This document shows, in pieces, positions 1 through 6,730 of a stretch of 6,850 nucleotides of DNA. This stretch comes from an uncultured Bacilli bacterium (lineage in GTDB: Bacteria; Bacillota_I; Bacilli_A; RF39; UBA660): contig CANQXM010000063.1 in NCBI GenBank assembly GCA_947627835.1, forward strand, positions 1 to 6,850. The letters are read 5' to 3'. Under the pieces are notes generated by a model. That model did not search any database, was not told the origin of the DNA, and saw only the letters and a program-made list of their open reading frames with translations. Both the position numbers and the translations under genes were made by a program. Position 1 is the first letter of the stretch; each line of letters begins with the position of its first letter.

Positions 1-959
1 CACGTTCCAATATCTCCACTTTTGTTGGGACTTTTACATTCACTATCTGTATCGGTTGTACTATTGGAATTAAACCTTACTTTAATTGTTTCTACTTTAT
101 TGGTTACAGTTCCAAGTCCTGTATAATCTGTTCCCATATCAAATATGACATAATCAAACTTTGGTATCCATACAAAATAACTTTCTATTTTATCTTCTGG
201 TATCTCTTCTCCATTATAATAACTTTCATTCTCATCTTTTAATATGACTGCATTCGCCCATTCATGTTCTTCATATTTATACCACTTCGTATGAGTATCT
301 GCTTTTCTTACAATGTTTTCCCCATTTTCATTCGTAATCGTTACTGGTATAAGTGGTTCCTTGATAACTGGATCATTTCCGTTTAATAAAGATTCATAAT
401 AATTGGTTATATAACTTGCTTTAATAGTTACTATACTTTCAAAGGTACTATTCATTGCTCCTTCTGAGTTTTGAGTTACATTTTCTGCCATCCAGATTCT
501 TAAACTATAATTCTTTACTTCTTTACTTTTTAATCTTCCCTCTTCTAATTTATAAGCATTTTTTCCATTCTTAATGGTAACAGAGGTTGGTTCTAAAGTA
601 TTTAAAAGAACGGGTTCCTCTTCCTGAAACTGAAACTTAACATATTCATCTTTTAAAGTAGTTGTATTTTTCGTTTCAAAATTAAGTTGATAATCCACTT
701 CATTATTACATGTATTTTCAATAGTAAATGTATAAGGTGTTAATTTCATTCCATCTTTGTCATACATTGGAAAGGTATCTTCAAGAATGATGGCGTCTGT
801 TTCAGTAAATGTTAATTTAAAACAATCACTTTTTACTACATTCTCATCATTTTGAACGAAAGTCTTATTCCATAAGCCAAAAGAAATACTTACCACCCCA
901 AGTAATATCAAAACTAAAATACTTACTACTATAATTGGTTTCCTATTTTTTAATTCCAT
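1..959 (-). CDS. Membrane-anchored/secreted surface protein with TasA/pilin-like N-terminus, partial (3' end off-window)
   Basis: The reading frame is open from an ATG at 957-959 to the window edge, giving 319 complete codons without a stop. Its Shine-Dalgarno is AGAGG (plus-strand 967-971), 7 nt before the ATG. The protein starts with a short basic stretch (MELKNRK) and one hydrophobic segment at about residues 9-28. The following SFGLWN is reminiscent of the signal/anchor of TasA/camelysin-type (SipW-dependent) or pseudopilin-like proteins. Residues about 35-185 look like a beta-rich extracellular domain with Cys46 and Cys84. Residues about 225-285 contain WANAVIL (234-240) and YFVWIPKFDY (261-270). 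I recall such a W-NAV … Y-VWIP-[FY] module from surface or phage-like proteins of gut Firmicutes; that is memory, not a search. Another Cys lies at 308. The C-terminus, and so any sorting signal, is not visible. No function can be assigned beyond a probable envelope protein. Confidence 0.82.
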   Translation of the reverse strand, partial: MELKNRKPIIVVSILVLILLGVVSISFGLWNKTFVQNDENVVKSDCFKLTFTETDAIILEDTFPMYDKDGMKLTPYTFTIENTCNNEVDYQLNFETKNTTTLKDEYVKFQFQEEEPVLLNTLEPTSVTIKNGKNAYKLEEGRLKSKEVKNYSLRIWMAENVTQNSEGAMNSTFESIVTIKASYITNYYESLLNGNDPVIKEPLIPVTITNENGENIVRKADTHTKWYKYEEHEWANAVILKDENESYYNGEEIPEDKIESYFVWIPKFDYVIFDMGTDYTGLGTVTNKVETIKVRFNSNSTTDTDSECKSPNKSGDIGT

Positions 960-962
960 ACA

Positions 963-998
963 AAAACCTCTATTCTTACTTCTCAGAATAAAGGTTTT
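963..998 (-). promoter_or_regulatory. RBS-overlapping hairpin between thiI and the surface-protein gene (terminator or leader structure)
   Basis: Arms 963-976 and 985-998 can pair over 14 positions around an 8-nt loop (977-984). In minus-strand RNA the single imperfect position is a G·U pair; on the plus strand it would be an A·C mismatch. The 3' arm contains the AGAGG Shine-Dalgarno (967-971) of the downstream gene. A short U run (962-966) follows the stem in minus RNA, and a longer T-rich tract (995-1012) follows it on the plus strand. It may be the thiI terminator, a bidirectional terminator, or a leader hairpin that masks the RBS. The sequence alone does not decide. Confidence 0.55.
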
Positions 999-1036
999 CT
1001 TTTTATTTTTTTAGATTTAGAGCACTCACTATTTCT

Positions 1037-1042
1037 ATTATA
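1037..1042 (-). promoter_or_regulatory. Candidate -10 box (TATAAT) for the surface-protein gene
   Basis: A perfect TATAAT lies on the minus strand across the end of thiI, overlapping its stop codon. The position about 17 nt upstream reads TCAAGC, a poor -35, and there is no TGn extension. If used, the start would fall near 1030 and the leader would carry the hairpin at 963-998. In an AT-rich genome such a box can occur by chance, so this is weak support. Confidence 0.25.
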
Positions 1043-2228
1043 AATAGTCTTGATACATGGCTTGATTATCTTTTCCAATGCGTATTACTTCATGATTTTT
1101 AATAGCTTCATGGATTAATTGTTCATAAGGAATTAAGGTTTCGTATTCTTCACATTTAGCGATTTCTGGATTGATAACTGGATGATCTGGTACAAAAATG
1201 GTACAGCAATCTTCATAAGGAAGAATACTCGTTTCAAAAGTCCCTATCTTCTTGGCAAGTTCAATAATTTCTAACTTATCAAAGCATGCAAGTGGACGAA
1301 TTACAGGTAAATTCACTACCCGATTAATTGCATTCATACTTGTTAAGGTTTGACTGGCAACTTGTCCAATTGACTCTCCGTTTACAATTATTTTACAGCT
1401 ATTTTGACTAGCTATGATGGCACTAATTCGATACATCATTCTTCTCATAATGGTAATTAGGTATTCATGAGGAATTTGTTTATAAATGGCTTCTTGAATG
1501 TCTGTAAATTTTATAATATGAAGTTTTATTTCATGATTATATTGTTCTAGAATGGTTGCTAAGTTTTTTACTTTATTTTTAGCTTCGAGGGATGTATGGG
1601 GTGGACTTTCAAAATAGATGGCTTCAATTTTTACTCCTCTTTTCATTGCTAAGTAACCAGCAACAGGAGAATCAATTCCTCCACTTAACATGAGAAGTCC
1701 TTTACCGAGTGTTCCAACTGGATAACCACCAATTCCTTTGATGGTTTCAAAGTAAATATAGGCTTTTTCAATTCGGATTTCAACATGAATGATAACTTGT
1801 GGGTTATGAACATCTACGGTAACATTTGGTTTATTTTTTAAAACGATTCCTCCGAGGATTTTGCTAATTTCTGGACTTTCTAAAGGATATTTTTTATTAC
1901 TTCTTTTGGTTTCTATTTTAAAGGTTGTGAATTCTTTTTGACCGATCAATTCGGTTAGTGATGATTTTATATATTCTAAATCGTTATTTTCCAGTTCATA
2001 ACCGATCGTCATTTCATGAATTCCAAATACTTTTTTTAGTTTTTCTAGGACGTTTTCAAAATCATTAGATTCACAAAATATGAACATACGCCCACTATCT
2101 TGTTTGATGGTAACATTGTGGTCTTTTAAAGCATGCGAAACATTATCTTTTAATGCTTTTAAAAATAAACCAATATTATCTTTTTTGGTTGTCATTTCGC
2201 CATATTTTATGATTATTAGTTTTTTCAT
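1038..2228 (-). CDS. thiI: tRNA 4-thiouridine synthase ThiI (rhodanese-less form)
   Basis: ThiI adenylates uridine 8 of tRNA with ATP and replaces O4 with sulfur taken from a cysteine desulfurase persulfide. In many bacteria it also feeds sulfur to the thiamine thiazole. The 396-residue product matches the short Bacillus-type ThiI (about 400 aa), which lacks the C-terminal rhodanese domain of the E. coli enzyme. Visible parts are an N-terminal ferredoxin-like segment (about 1-75), a THUMP domain (about 76-165) and a PP-loop ATP-pyrophosphatase domain with LLMLSGGIDSPVAGY (SGGIDS at 182-187). The conserved PYEDCCTIF block is at 337-345 and its Cys is the likely sulfur acceptor. I chose the ATG at 2226-2228. 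A GTG at 2235-2237 would add three residues, but it lies inside the AGGTGAG Shine-Dalgarno (2233-2239) that sits 4 nt from the ATG. The gene has its own promoter and follows the desulfurase gene, its likely sulfur donor. Confidence 0.97.
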   Translation of the reverse strand: MKKLIIIKYGEMTTKKDNIGLFLKALKDNVSHALKDHNVTIKQDSGRMFIFCESNDFENVLEKLKKVFGIHEMTIGYELENNDLEYIKSSLTELIGQKEFTTFKIETKRSNKKYPLESPEISKILGGIVLKNKPNVTVDVHNPQVIIHVEIRIEKAYIYFETIKGIGGYPVGTLGKGLLMLSGGIDSPVAGYLAMKRGVKIEAIYFESPPHTSLEAKNKVKNLATILEQYNHEIKLHIIKFTDIQEAIYKQIPHEYLITIMRRMMYRISAIIASQNSCKIIVNGESIGQVASQTLTSMNAINRVVNLPVIRPLACFDKLEIIELAKKIGTFETSILPYEDCCTIFVPDHPVINPEIAKCEEYETLIPYEQLIHEAIKNHEVIRIGKDNQAMYQDYL

Positions 2229-2250
2229 AGATCTCACCTAAGTCTTTTGT

Positions 2251-2259
2251 ATTATAGCA
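2251..2259 (-). promoter_or_regulatory. Extended -10 promoter of thiI
   Basis: The minus strand reads TGCTATAAT, a consensus TATAAT preceded by TGn. Transcription should start near 2244, giving a leader of about 16 nt that holds the AGGTGAG ribosome binding site. A TTGACT sits only 9 nt upstream of the -10, too close to be its -35, and the position at 17 nt is just a T run. This looks like an extended -10 promoter that does not need a -35. No THI-box riboswitch fits in this short leader. Confidence 0.7.
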
Positions 2260-2270
2260 AATTTTAGTCA

Positions 2271-2296
2271 AAGAAAAAAGTTCATGCTGAACTTTT
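2271..2296 (-). terminator. Rho-independent terminator of the ezrA–nucleotidase–desulfurase operon
   Basis: In minus-strand RNA, AAAAGUUCA pairs perfectly with UGAACUUUU (plus positions 2276-2284 and 2288-2296, 9 bp, 3-nt loop). A U-rich run UUUUUUCUUU follows. It lies 3 nt past the desulfurase stop codon and upstream of the thiI promoter, so it separates the two transcripts, at least in part. Confidence 0.8.
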
Positions 2297-2299
2297 CCA

Positions 2300-3436
2300 T
2301 TATTTTTCATCCATTAAATGATTTAATTTTGTGTAAACGGTTTTAAAGTAAGTTAAAAAGCGATTTACTTCATCCGATGTTGTAATATATGAAATACTTA
2401 TACGAATTGTACTTTGTGCTCTTCGGCGATCGTTATATAAAGCAAGGATGCTTGTTGAAATATCTCCACTTGCACAAGCAGTATTGGTTCCAATATAAAT
2501 ATCGAATTCTTCTAGGGCATGAATTAAGGTTTCTGGTCTTACTTTTTGAAGACTAAAGTTTAATATATAAGGAATGGAATATTTGGTTTGGTTACATATG
2601 ATTCCATCTAATTTACTTATTTCACTTAGTATTTTATCGCTTAGTCGTCTTACGAAGGCTTCTCTTTTATCTAGGTCCATCAATGCCATTCGCAAGGCTT
2701 TTGAAAAAGCAACGATGAGTGGCAGTGGTGGTGTTCCTGGTTTTAGTTCATTACTTTTTCCACTCCCGTGAATGAGGGGAATGATTTTTACGCGACTATT
2801 TTTATAGAATAAACCGATTCCTTTGGGTCCAAATATTTTATGAGCGGACATACTTGCCATATCGACATCATGTAAATTTACAGAAATTTTACCAATTGCT
2901 TGGGTCATATCACTATGAAAAAGGGTCTGAGGATTTTCTTTTCTGATAATTTGGCGAATCATTTTGAGTGGTTGACGAATTCCTACTTCACTATTTACGG
3001 CACAAATGCTTACTAAAATCGTTTCGGGACGAATTTTTTTTCTTAAATCTTCAAAGTCAATTAAGCCATCTTGATCATTTTCTACATAACTTACCTCAAA
3101 GCCAATGGTTGTTAAGTATTCACAAATTTTATAAATTGAAGGGTGTTCTAGTTTTGATACAATGATATGGTTGCCAGTTTTCATATTGGCAAGACAAGTG
3201 CCAACTAAAGCCATATTATTTGATTCCGTAGCTCCACTTGTAAATGTAATTTCACTATCTAAAACATTAAATAGATCACTGATTTGTTTTATGGCACTAT
3301 TCATTAAAGTTCTTGATTTAATCCCTAGACTATGTAGTGAATTGGGGTTTCCAATAAAGTCTTTAGTAGCTTTTAGATATGATTCTAAGACATCATAACT
3401 TACGGGGGTTGTTGCACTATAATCTAAATAAATCAT
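2300..3436 (-). CDS. Cysteine desulfurase, NifS/IscS family (NifZ-like partner of ThiI)
   Basis: This PLP enzyme converts cysteine to alanine and holds the released sulfur as an enzyme persulfide for transfer. It is a fold-type I aminotransferase (class V) of 378 aa, the usual size for the family. The N-terminus MIYLDYSATTP is typical. Further landmarks are SGATESNN (67-74), His98 in LEHPS (PLP stacking), HSDMTQA with Asp175 and Gln179, and SAHKIFGPKG with the PLP lysine Lys200. The catalytic Cys321 lies in TNTACASG, a variation on the usual GSACxS/T loop, and is followed by STIRIS (342-347). The ATG forms an ATGA overlap with the stop of the upstream nucleotidase gene. AAAAGGAG (plus 3447-3454) lies within that gene's last codons, 10 nt before the ATG, so translation is probably coupled. 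No Fe-S scaffold gene is nearby, and thiI follows. That favours a dedicated NifZ-type role in tRNA thiolation, although general IscS-like supply cannot be excluded. Confidence 0.93.
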   Translation of the reverse strand: MIYLDYSATTPVSYDVLESYLKATKDFIGNPNSLHSLGIKSRTLMNSAIKQISDLFNVLDSEITFTSGATESNNMALVGTCLANMKTGNHIIVSKLEHPSIYKICEYLTTIGFEVSYVENDQDGLIDFEDLRKKIRPETILVSICAVNSEVGIRQPLKMIRQIIRKENPQTLFHSDMTQAIGKISVNLHDVDMASMSAHKIFGPKGIGLFYKNSRVKIIPLIHGSGKSNELKPGTPPLPLIVAFSKALRMALMDLDKREAFVRRLSDKILSEISKLDGIICNQTKYSIPYILNFSLQKVRPETLIHALEEFDIYIGTNTACASGDISTSILALYNDRRRAQSTIRISISYITTSDEVNRFLTYFKTVYTKLNHLMDEK

Positions 3437-4014
3437 TCTGGTAACACTCCTTTTAATAATAGATTTTCAATTTCTATCCAATTGTTTACTCGTAATATTC
3501 CTAACTTAGCTAATTCTTCTTTGGTATAATGTTCATTGTGTTTTTGGGTTAGAAGTATTTTTATTCTACCATAACCTCTTTTTAAATTTGAAACTTTATC
3601 ATCAATTTTCACATCACACATTACAAGTTCTTTGGCGCTGGTTAAAAGAATTTTTTTAGGATTAATGTATGGCATGTTTTTGAGTATCCATAAATATTTG
3701 TGTTTTGCCATAATGGCACAAGCTTCTGGTTTCCGTTTATCATAAAAAGCAGTACAAATATAGATTTCATAATATTTACTCAACTTTTCGATGACTTCTA
3801 GCGCATGAGGAATGATGGTGCTTTTGTCATAAACATTTACATTTTGATAAAAGTAATCTAGATATTTGTCATTTTCTTCTTTGGGTAAAATATCGGACAC
3901 ATAGTATTCTTTCACTTCTTCTTTTTGATAATTGGTTCCCAAATATTCATTTAAGGCTTCTAGATAGCCACCTGTTACAATGGTTTCGTCTAAGTCAATC
4001 ATTATTTTGTTCAT
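3433..4014 (-). CDS. HAD-superfamily 5'(3')-deoxyribonucleotidase-like phosphatase
   Basis: The 193-residue soluble protein carries the HAD phosphatase signature IDLDETIV (nucleophile Asp7, acid/base Asp9), motif II CTAFYD (Thr88) and an acidic motif IV KIDDK (Asp138, Asp139). The C-terminal part (VNNWIEIENLLL) resembles bacterial members of the NT5C family (deoxyribonucleotidases such as B. subtilis YqfW/YorS-type proteins). The family dephosphorylates nucleoside monophosphates, but the substrate here is inferred from fold only. The residues after DxDET are not the usual GxxxD of many nucleotidases, so a different phosphoester is possible. The gene starts 2 nt after the ezrA stop, with GGAGA (plus 4021-4025) lying in the last ezrA codons 6 nt before its ATG. 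Its TGA stop overlaps the ATG of the desulfurase gene. This makes it a translationally coupled middle gene of the operon. A second ATG (residue 5) would be too close to motif I. Confidence 0.85.
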   Translation of the reverse strand: MNKIMIDLDETIVTGGYLEALNEYLGTNYQKEEVKEYYVSDILPKEENDKYLDYFYQNVNVYDKSTIIPHALEVIEKLSKYYEIYICTAFYDKRKPEACAIMAKHKYLWILKNMPYINPKKILLTSAKELVMCDVKIDDKVSNLKRGYGRIKILLTQKHNEHYTKEELAKLGILRVNNWIEIENLLLKGVLPE

Positions 4015-4016
4015 GA

Positions 4017-5735
4017 TTATTCTCCATATTCATCCATCAAGCGTTTATGAATCCCCGGTTCAATAATGTTAATAGCGGTGATGGCATTTTCTAAGGATAA
4101 TTTAAAATTTCCACGATAGAAAGCATTTTCAGCTTTGGTAAGCCCAAAGTCGACATCGGAGTTAATTGGACGGTAACGATTTCCATAGACAATTGCTGTT
4201 TCGGCCATTTTGGCAGTTTTTACAGTTTCTTTGGTTGTATTAAATAGTTTTAAGACTAAATCTCTGGCCGTATCTACACGCGTATTTAATACTTTGATGG
4301 AAATTGGTGTTTTTTCTAGTTCATGAACCATATTGGCAATGGCTTCCGTTGCTTCACTAAGTTCTACAAAATATTTTTTAGGAATTACAGGGAGTTTATA
4401 ACTTTTCATTTGTTGTTTTGATTTATTTAGAATGGCTTTAATTTCATCTAATTGTTCTCTGGCTCTCAATTCATCTTCTTTTAAGCTACCTAAAGTTCTT
4501 AAGGCATTTTCTAGTTTTTCTTCAGTATGAGTCAGTTTGGCATTTAAGACTTCCATGTTTTTTGCTAAATGGCTATAGCTATGTCGATGAGTTCGATGAA
4601 GTTCAATAATTTCATCGTATTTTTCCCGAATGGAAGCAAGTTCACTTTTAATTTCATCAATTACTGATACATCTTCATCGGTTAGATCATAACTATATTT
4701 AATGTCATCTAGTTTACGAATTAGTTTATCGTTAATTTTGATTAGTTTCGTTACTTTCATTAAAATGCTGCGCTGATAATCTTCAAATATTTTTTTGGCA
4801 ATTCGTTCTTTATCAAAATCATTATAAAGGGAATCAAAATAATCCACCATGGTTTTTAGTTCAAATGTCGAATCTTCAATATTTAAGACGTTTAAACGTT
4901 GGAAGATATCGGTGATTTTTTTATTACTTTCGGTTAAGTTATAAGGAAGGTTTAAGTACTCTAAATTAAATCCTTCTTTTTTCATTTTTTCATAGATGCC
5001 ATTGATTTCTTTCATTTTTTTAGGAATTAAGACTTTTCCCATGGCAATGATTCCAGGAGCTTCTTCAATCACTAATCCTAGGTTTCCAATGGTATCATCG
5101 ATGGCTTTGACAATTTTTCCCACTTCTTGATAAGCATTTTTATCCATCGACATTTCAAAAGCACTGAATAGTTTATCCACATTTTCAAATTGCAAATCTA
5201 ATGGCGATGCAATCATTTCGTATTTATCTTTTTCAGTTTGATATTTATTGCGAATTTCGCGATATCTACTTTTTAGTTTTGTTATGGTTTCACGATTTCT
5301 TTCTTCGCTTAAGGTGATTTCTCTAATTTCATCTAGTAAAAAGTTGGAACGAGTTTTAATGTAGTATACTTCTAATTCTACTTCTGCTAGTTTCTTTTTT
5401 AATTCTTTATATTTTTTTTCTTCAAAAAGATTTTCAATTTCTAATAATTTATCAGTGAGTTTGGGAACTTCCACATCTTTTAATTCTTTGAATCTTTCTT
5501 GCCATTGTTCGTAGAGTTCTTGCATATCTTCGGTATTTACAAGTGGTTCTACTTTATTTAATTCGGACATGATCGAAGCTGAGATAATTAAGTTTTTATC
5601 TCTTTCTAACTCACTAATTTCTTCTTGGTATTTTTTCTTATCTTTTTTGTTTAATAGGTTTAGAACGACGATAATAACTGCTATCGCAAAAATGTAGTAT
5701 GCAACACCAATTAAGATAAATGTTGACTGCGACAT
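4017..5735 (-). CDS. ezrA: Septation ring formation regulator EzrA
   Basis: EzrA is a membrane-anchored, spectrin-like protein of Bacilli that binds FtsZ, blocks extra rings at the poles and joins the divisome at midcell. The 572-residue length is normal for the family (about 560-575). A single N-terminal membrane segment spans about residues 6-28, followed by a basic patch (NKKDKKK). The rest is a long charged helical and coiled-coil region facing the cytoplasm. Near the C-terminus, YGNRYRP (517-523) matches the conserved QNR patch region of EzrA, with Gln replaced but NRYR kept. A helical repeat-like tail (NAFYRGNFKLSLENAITAINIIEPG) follows. The ATG at 5733-5735 is preceded by AGGATGTGAT. 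It is the first gene of a three-gene operon and is divergent from the sortase gene. The ezrA–desulfurase–thiI order agrees with B. subtilis synteny and supports the call. Confidence 0.95.
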   Translation of the reverse strand: MSQSTFILIGVAYYIFAIAVIIVVLNLLNKKDKKKYQEEISELERDKNLIISASIMSELNKVEPLVNTEDMQELYEQWQERFKELKDVEVPKLTDKLLEIENLFEEKKYKELKKKLAEVELEVYYIKTRSNFLLDEIREITLSEERNRETITKLKSRYREIRNKYQTEKDKYEMIASPLDLQFENVDKLFSAFEMSMDKNAYQEVGKIVKAIDDTIGNLGLVIEEAPGIIAMGKVLIPKKMKEINGIYEKMKKEGFNLEYLNLPYNLTESNKKITDIFQRLNVLNIEDSTFELKTMVDYFDSLYNDFDKERIAKKIFEDYQRSILMKVTKLIKINDKLIRKLDDIKYSYDLTDEDVSVIDEIKSELASIREKYDEIIELHRTHRHSYSHLAKNMEVLNAKLTHTEEKLENALRTLGSLKEDELRAREQLDEIKAILNKSKQQMKSYKLPVIPKKYFVELSEATEAIANMVHELEKTPISIKVLNTRVDTARDLVLKLFNTTKETVKTAKMAETAIVYGNRYRPINSDVDFGLTKAENAFYRGNFKLSLENAITAINIIEPGIHKRLMDEYGE

Positions 5736-5759
5736 ATTATCACATCCTAATCTTTTATT

Positions 5760-5789
5760 ATTTTATCATATTTTGAAACTTTTTGGCGA
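5760..5789 (-). promoter_or_regulatory. Promoter of the ezrA operon (extended -10)
   Basis: The minus strand has TAAAAT (plus 5760-5765) preceded by TGn (TGA, plus 5766-5768). A 4/6 match to the -35 (TCGCCA, plus 5784-5789) sits at 18 nt spacing. Transcription would start near 5753, about 17 nt before the ezrA ATG, with room for the AGGATGTGA ribosome binding site. Confidence 0.55.
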
Positions 5790-5812
5790 TTTTTTAGTTG
5801 TTTTTTCATGAC

Positions 5813-5841
5813 TTTTCAATATCTTCAAAATTTGCTAAAAT
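5813..5841 (+). promoter_or_regulatory. Promoter of the sortase gene (extended -10)
   Basis: TTTTCA (5813-5818, 4/6 to TTGACA) is followed after 17 nt by TAAAAT (5836-5841) with a TGn extension (TGC, 5833-5835). The expected start near 5848 is almost on top of the candidate start codons (GTG 5849, ATG 5852, GTG 5858), so the leader would be nearly absent. It also argues against the distal TTG start at 5798, which would lie upstream of the promoter. Confidence 0.55.
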
Positions 5842-5851
5842 AAACTTGGTG

Positions 5852-6685
5852 ATGACCGTGAAAAAAAGAAAGTTGAAGAAGAAAAACTGCCTGCTTATTC
5901 TTTTATTTTTGGTTTCTTTTTTCTTGGTTATTTATGGTGCTATCGGCACTGGGAGATGGCTTGTTGATAGTAGGAATACCAAAAAGATTGAAAAGCAAAT
6001 TTTACAGTTAGATCCGGTTACGGAAGTAATTGATGGCCAAGATATTATTATTACTCCTCAAGAAGAGGAAATTCCCAAGGAAAATCCATACTGGGATTAT
6101 ATTAAAATGAATTTGATTGATGTTGATTTTTCTTCTTTAAAAGAGATTAATTCTCATACGATTGGTTGGCTTCAAGTGCTTGGAACGAATATCAATTATC
6201 CTTTTGTTCAAGCAAATGACAATGATTATTATTTAACACATGCTTTTGATGATAGTTATAATTCTGCCGGATGGGTATTTATGGATTATCGTAATCGCGT
6301 ACAAGCTGAAGAAAAGAATACGATTATTTACGCACATGGTAGATATGATCAAACGATGTTTGGCAGTTTAAAAAATATTATGTATAGCAGTTGGGTCAAT
6401 GATTCTAATAATCATATTGTGCGAATTTCTACCGAATATGAAAATACTTTATGGCAAGTCTTTAGTGTTTACCGAATTTTAACGACGAATGATTATATTC
6501 AAACGGAGTTTTCATCTGATGAAGAGTATTTGACTTTCTTACAAATGTTAAAAAATCGCAGTGCTTATTCTTTTCCTGCGAATGTTTCAAAAAATGACCG
6601 CATTTTAACGCTTTCTACTTGTTATAATGACAATGAAAAAGTTGTTTTACATGCCAAACTTATTAAAAAGGAAAATCGTACTTAA
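5852..6685 (+). CDS. Class B sortase (transpeptidase)
   Basis: Sortases cleave a C-terminal sorting motif of secreted proteins and join them to the cell wall or to pilin subunits outside the membrane. The 277-residue form has a basic cytoplasmic start (KKRKLKKK), one membrane helix (about 13-33), a linker and a sortase domain at about 90-272. Class B features are DFSSLKEINSHTIGWLQVLGTNINYPFVQ (described by its DF-LK-IN-GW-YP pattern, 92-120), YYLTHAF and AGWVFMDYRN. The catalytic His is His162 in IYAHGRYDQTMFGSL, and the Cys is Cys257 in TLSTC. At the usual catalytic Arg, just before the final VV-H-KL strand, the residue is Lys263. The start is uncertain. ATG 5852 is used here. GTG 5858 has GGTGAT (5848-5853) upstream and is a good alternative. 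TTG 5798 is unlikely because the promoter lies inside that extension. No substrate with a visible sorting signal lies next to it. It is monocistronic, with a terminator right after the stop. Confidence 0.92.
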   Translation: MTVKKRKLKKKNCLLILLFLVSFFLVIYGAIGTGRWLVDSRNTKKIEKQILQLDPVTEVIDGQDIIITPQEEEIPKENPYWDYIKMNLIDVDFSSLKEINSHTIGWLQVLGTNINYPFVQANDNDYYLTHAFDDSYNSAGWVFMDYRNRVQAEEKNTIIYAHGRYDQTMFGSLKNIMYSSWVNDSNNHIVRISTEYENTLWQVFSVYRILTTNDYIQTEFSSDEEYLTFLQMLKNRSAYSFPANVSKNDRILTLSTCYNDNEKVVLHAKLIKKENRT

Positions 6686-6707
6686 AAGGCACATTATGTG
6701 CTTTTTA
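6684..6707 (+). terminator. Rho-independent terminator of the sortase gene
   Basis: GCACA (6689-6693) pairs with TGTGC (6697-6701) around a TTA loop, flanked by an A run (6684-6687) and a T run (6702-6706) that lengthen the stem. It begins directly at the sortase stop codon, and further T-rich sequence follows. The A and T flanks could let it work in both directions. Confidence 0.8.
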
Positions 6708-6730
6708 TTTTGGTTTTCTTTTTTTATTTG

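Noticed and set aside
974..990. CTGAGA in the minus strand upstream of the surface gene, as in TPP riboswitches, near thiI
   Set aside because: It is downstream of thiI, is part of the simple hairpin, and the other conserved TPP riboswitch blocks are absent.
2229..2237. GTG start adding three residues to ThiI
   Set aside because: The GTG is within the AGGTGAG Shine-Dalgarno that serves the ATG at 2226-2228, and MKKLIIIKYGE is the typical ThiI start.
2257..2275. TTGACT as a -35 for thiI
   Set aside because: It is only 9 nt from TATAAT, far short of the 16-18 nt needed; the TGn extension explains the promoter better.
2574..3398. Three plus-strand open frames of 65-78 codons (2574-2771, 2968-3165, 3162-3398)
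   Set aside because: They lie antisense within the well-supported cysteine desulfurase gene, overlap each other and show no family motif.
5798..5851. TTG start giving an 18-residue longer sortase (MFFHDFSISSKFAKINLV)
   Set aside because: The best promoter lies inside this extension, no ribosome binding site precedes the TTG, and the extension puts non-typical residues before the basic/membrane start.
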